Assembly: GCA_020072645.1 (NCBI GenBank)
Contig: JAIQGK010000001.1
Location: forward strand, 310,001-374,000
DNA length: 64,000 nucleotides
Direction of reading: 5' to 3'
Origin: Terriglobia bacterium
Lineage (GTDB): Bacteria > Acidobacteriota > Terriglobia > Terriglobales > Acidobacteriaceae
In this document: piece by piece, positions 61,494 to 64,000 of the stretch
Layout of the letters: every line of letters begins with the position of its first letter
How positions within the stretch are numbered: the first letter of the stretch is position 1
The notes under the pieces: model-generated
Databases searched by the model: none
What the model was told of the DNA's origin: nothing
Seen by the model: only the letters and a program-made list of their open reading frames with translations
Translations under genes and position numbers: made by a program

Positions 61494-62225
61494 TCAACCG
61501 GTAAATGCCAGCAAATCAGTGCCGCAGGCAAAGCATGCGTCGGGATTATGGGCCTGAAGCTGGGCAAAAGAGTAAATGCCGGTCGCGATCGCAATCACCG
61601 GTACGCCCACTTTCCGTGCCGCCTCAATATCGGACGGCGTATCCCCTACTACAGTCACAGATGCTTGCTCGCTCAGGCGCTGACGTGCCAGATCAATTCC
61701 GTGCTGGAAGATTTCTGCACGCATCTCTCGCGGAAAGGAAAATGACCCAAATGCGAATGAGGGCCTCAATTTGGCTTTTTCCAGCTTGAGCCAGCCCACC
61801 GTTTCCAGATTTCCTGAAGCCGCTCCCAACAGCTTGCCCTGGTCTTGAAGATATTTGATCAGTTCCAGAACTGATGGGCAAAGCTCAGGATTCAGATGCT
61901 CGTGGTTTTGCTGCACTTCGGCGGACATCCGGGCCACAATCTGCGGCATGTGCTTATCAATGGCACGGTCGCGCAGGCCTGCACGTTGCAATACGGCGCG
62001 CAGGATACCTACGTCGGTGTTTCCGTGAACGGGCACGCCCTCAATACTGGCTTCAATCCCAAGGACTTCGCGTATGGCCGTGCGGAAGGCAAAATAGTGG
62101 ACCGCGTCCCGGCTGTTAAGCAGCGTGCCGTCAATATCGAAGAGAAAAGCATCGGAGCTGTCCCAGCGGAATCCGGGACGCACGAACGCTCTTCCTCCAT
62201 CAGTATCTGGAGCCAGGTTTGACAC
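61494..62225 (-). CDS. HAD-superfamily hydrolase (phosphoglycolate phosphatase-like)
   Basis: A 243-aa HAD hydrolase. Motif I is FDIDGTLLNS (catalytic Asp pair), motif II/III are around LLGAASGN and K-x-R-P, and motif IV is VTVVGDTPSDIEAARKVG. It has a cap domain between motif I and II. The start is GTG. The substrate cannot be read from the sequence; phosphoglycolate or a sugar phosphate is likely. Confidence 0.85.
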   Translation of the reverse strand: MSNLAPDTDGGRAFVRPGFRWDSSDAFLFDIDGTLLNSRDAVHYFAFRTAIREVLGIEASIEGVPVHGNTDVGILRAVLQRAGLRDRAIDKHMPQIVARMSAEVQQNHEHLNPELCPSVLELIKYLQDQGKLLGAASGNLETVGWLKLEKAKLRPSFAFGSFSFPREMRAEIFQHGIDLARQRLSEQASVTVVGDTPSDIEAARKVGVPVIAIATGIYSFAQLQAHNPDACFACGTDLLAFTG

Positions 62226-62260
62226 GTTAAATTGGATTCAATTTCAGGGAGAGCCGCGTG

Positions 62261-62542
62261 CTAGCGAACCAGCTTTTGTTTGTCCAGCAGCGCCGGCTTT
62301 TCGCTCCGTACAGGCCGCCTTCCACCATCGCGGAGCTGGCGCACATCCAGCTTCAACTCAGTGATCGTCCGGCTGAGTGTGTTACGGTGCATGCCCAATT
62401 CACGGGCGGCTTTGCACTGGTTTCCCCGGTTCTGCTGCAGGACGTTCATGATGAAGCGCTTCTTAAATTCCCGCACGGCTTCAGAGTAGAGAATGCCGCT
62501 GCTATACATTTGCGCTACGAGTGCTTCGAGCTGGTCCTTCAC
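62261..62542 (-). CDS. Fis-type helix-turn-helix protein
   Basis: A 93-aa protein whose C-terminal half of the core (NVLQQNRGNQCKAARELGMHRNTLSRTITEL) is a Fis-family helix-turn-helix, the same fold as the DNA-binding end of NtrC-type activators. GTG start with GAGGAG upstream. It may bind DNA as a small nucleoid-type or regulatory protein. It lies between the CvpA-like and HAD genes on the same strand. Confidence 0.82.
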   Translation of the reverse strand: MKDQLEALVAQMYSSGILYSEAVREFKKRFIMNVLQQNRGNQCKAARELGMHRNTLSRTITELKLDVRQLRDGGRRPVRSEKPALLDKQKLVR

Positions 62543-62643
62543 AGAGTCTCCTCACTTTCCAGATGCGCCAATCTTTTGTTTGTGTCGCTTCGCCTCAAAC
62601 CACCAACAGCTTTCTTGGCATGGTGTTCGGCCTCGCGACTTAT

Positions 62644-63177
62644 TCACTTCTTTGTCGCTCCCGGACTGGGCCCACCGCGGAGTTTGATGATTCCAGCGCG
62701 AAACTTCTCGCGGACATCGGACGGCGCCAGCCAGCTTGCGCCACGTCCCGCCACCAGAAAGTATCCTGCCAGTTGTGAGCCAGACAGCTGTTTCGACTCA
62801 GGTACAAAAGCCGTAATCGCCATTAACCCGGCAGTCACGATCACCATGCCGCGAACAAAACCAAACGCCGCTCCCAGCGCGCGATCAACGGATCGGAGTC
62901 CTGCTTCGTGCACCATCCAGCGGGCTATCCTTGCAAGAGCGCCCGCCAGCAGGACCACCGACACAAAAATCGTAAGAAAGCCCGCCAAGTCCGCAAATGC
63001 GGGCAACTTGACGTACTGCAAATACCACGGGGAAAGCTTGCCGTACCCCCACGCCGCCAGCAAATACCCCACCACTGCACCTGCCAGGCAGATAACTTCA
63101 AAAAAGAACCCCTGGGCCGCTGCCAGAAGGGCCGATAAGAGCATGATCACGAGGATGATCCAATCAAGCGCATTCAT
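62644..63177 (-). CDS. CvpA-family membrane protein
   Basis: A 177-aa protein with four hydrophobic segments (WIILVIMLLSALLAAAQGFFFEVI, AGAVVGYLLAAWGYG, LAGFLTIFVSVVLLAGALARIARWM, GFVRGMVIVTAGLMAITAFV) in the CvpA arrangement (colicin V production family). It lies 12 bases after purC, a common pairing of CvpA with purine genes. The C-terminal tail is short and polar. Confidence 0.82.
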   Translation of the reverse strand: MNALDWIILVIMLLSALLAAAQGFFFEVICLAGAVVGYLLAAWGYGKLSPWYLQYVKLPAFADLAGFLTIFVSVVLLAGALARIARWMVHEAGLRSVDRALGAAFGFVRGMVIVTAGLMAITAFVPESKQLSGSQLAGYFLVAGRGASWLAPSDVREKFRAGIIKLRGGPSPGATKK

Positions 63178-63189
63178 GCCATCGGCTTC

Positions 63190-64000
63190 TCAACCTGCGG
63201 GCAGCTCGCGTCCCGCTAAAATCCTGTATGCCTCTATGTACTTCTCGCTGGTCTTCCGCGCAACATCTTCCGGCAATGAAGGCGCAGGAGGCTGCTTGTT
63301 CCACTTGATTGCCTCCAGATAATCGCGAACAAACTGCTTGTCAAAGGATTCCTGCGCTTTGCCTGGCGCATATTTATCGGCCGGCCAGAAACGCGATGAG
63401 TCCGGTGTAAGGACTTCATCCGCCAGGATGAGGCCCTGAGACGTCTGCCCGAACTCGAATTTGGTATCCGCGATTATGATGCCGCGACCGGCTGCATAGT
63501 CGGCTGCCGTCTTATAAATCTTTAACGTTAAATCGCGCAACTTCTCTGCCATCTCTTTTCCCGTGCGCTTGGCCATTTCCTCGATCGAGATATTTTCATC
63601 GTGGCCGCTCAGCGCCTTGGTGGCAGGCGTAAAGATCGGTTCAGGCAGCTTGTCAGATTCTTTAAGGCCTGCCGGGAGCTTAATGCCGCAGACCGCGCCG
63701 GTCTGCTGGTACTCTTTCCAACCCGACCCGGAAAGATATCCGCGCGCCACGCATTCAATGTCAATCATCTGCGCTTTGGTTACCAGCATGGAGCGGCCGC
63801 GCAGGTCATCGGCATATTTCTTTAGCGGAGCAGGATACTGGTCAACGCTGGCCGTGACCAGATGGTTCTTGACCACATCTTTCAGGAAATCAAACCAGAA
63901 AAGCGAGAGCTGCGTGAGCACGCGCCCTTTTTCCGGGATACCTGTGGCCAGAACATAATCGAACGCTGAGATGCGATCGGTGGCGACGAACAGAAGTTGT
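63190..64000 (-). CDS. purC: Phosphoribosylaminoimidazole-succinocarboxamide synthase (partial at window edge)
   Basis: SAICAR synthetase of de novo purine synthesis. The frame continues to the window end; the visible N-terminal part reads [33 protein letters not shown], typical of PurC near residue 30-60, so about 25-35 N-terminal residues lie outside. Later motifs include [30 protein letters not shown] and [11 protein letters not shown]. An internal GTG at 63921 is not the true start. It is followed by the CvpA-like gene. Confidence 0.95.
   Translation of the reverse strand, partial: QLLFVATDRISAFDYVLATGIPEKGRVLTQLSLFWFDFLKDVVKNHLVTASVDQYPAPLKKYADDLRGRSMLVTKAQMIDIECVARGYLSGSGWKEYQQTGAVCGIKLPAGLKESDKLPEPIFTPATKALSGHDENISIEEMAKRTGKEMAEKLRDLTLKIYKTAADYAAGRGIIIADTKFEFGQTSQGLILADEVLTPDSSRFWPADKYAPGKAQESFDKQFVRDYLEAIKWNKQPPAPSLPEDVARKTSEKYIEAYRILAGRELPAG

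Overview
The window is about 64 kb of a fairly GC-rich bacterial chromosome. The best guess is a soil Acidobacteriota (Terriglobia / Koribacter-like). This is an inference from gene content: an ADOP-type MacB/FtsX permease, a CadC/TolB-type regulator, an S9 peptidase, a TPR-secretin, the dnaE–accA–GHMP kinase order, and an interspersed repeat whose minus strand reads STPIWDD. No 16S gene is present to confirm it.

Layout. 1-5.6 kb: peptidases, small membrane and secreted proteins and tRNA-Asp. 5.8-32.8 kb: a large ribosomally synthesised peptide (RiPP) cluster, the main feature of the window. 33.2-35.8 kb: a minus-strand three-gene cassette with a Cys-repeat protein, a DUF1360-like membrane protein and a small CCG protein. 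36.3-42.7 kb: a sigma-like factor, a zinc-finger/TPR/CHAT protease and two envelope proteins. 43.1-48.6 kb: housekeeping dnaE, accA and a GHMP kinase. 48.6-51.9 kb: an IS1595-like element with three passenger genes, inserted in a short-repeat array. 51.9-55.4 kb: a lower-GC pair, a GHKL ATPase and a phosphoribosyltransferase-like protein, possibly a defence or signalling module. 55.7-64.0 kb: housekeeping genes (nadE, a DsbA-like protein, a secretin, a HAD phosphatase, a Fis-like HTH, a CvpA-like protein, and purC running off the edge).

The RiPP cluster starts with a TolB/winged-helix regulator divergent from a LoaP/UpxY-type NusG paralogue. Downstream lie an MDR dehydrogenase (possibly LanJ-like), an unusual 751-aa protein with a kinase-like catalytic loop, a stand-alone SpaB_C protein and a split LanB N-terminal protein. 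Then come FIVE tandem precursor genes of 47-50 codons, bracketed by strong RNA hairpins. Each precursor has an F-x-L-D leader box, an LGG cleavage site and a nearly invariant core with two Cys in a C-x4-C spacing among many Ser/Thr. These are followed by an ABC exporter, an unknown helical protein, a second SpaB_C protein, a C39 leader peptidase fused to membrane segments without an ATPase, a third SpaB_C protein, two ABC-2 permeases with their ATPase (immunity/export), a catalytic and a degenerate M16 peptidase, an ADOP permease, and a B12-binding radical-SAM RiPP maturase.

A plausible order of events (inference): LoaP keeps polymerase processive through the hairpins. The split LanB and the SpaB_C proteins act on Ser/Thr of the core. 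The dehydrogenase and radical SAM enzyme add further modifications. C39 cuts after GG and the ABC proteins export the product. No LanC cyclase and no YcaO protein is present, so the final chemistry does not match a standard lanthipeptide or thiopeptide pathway.
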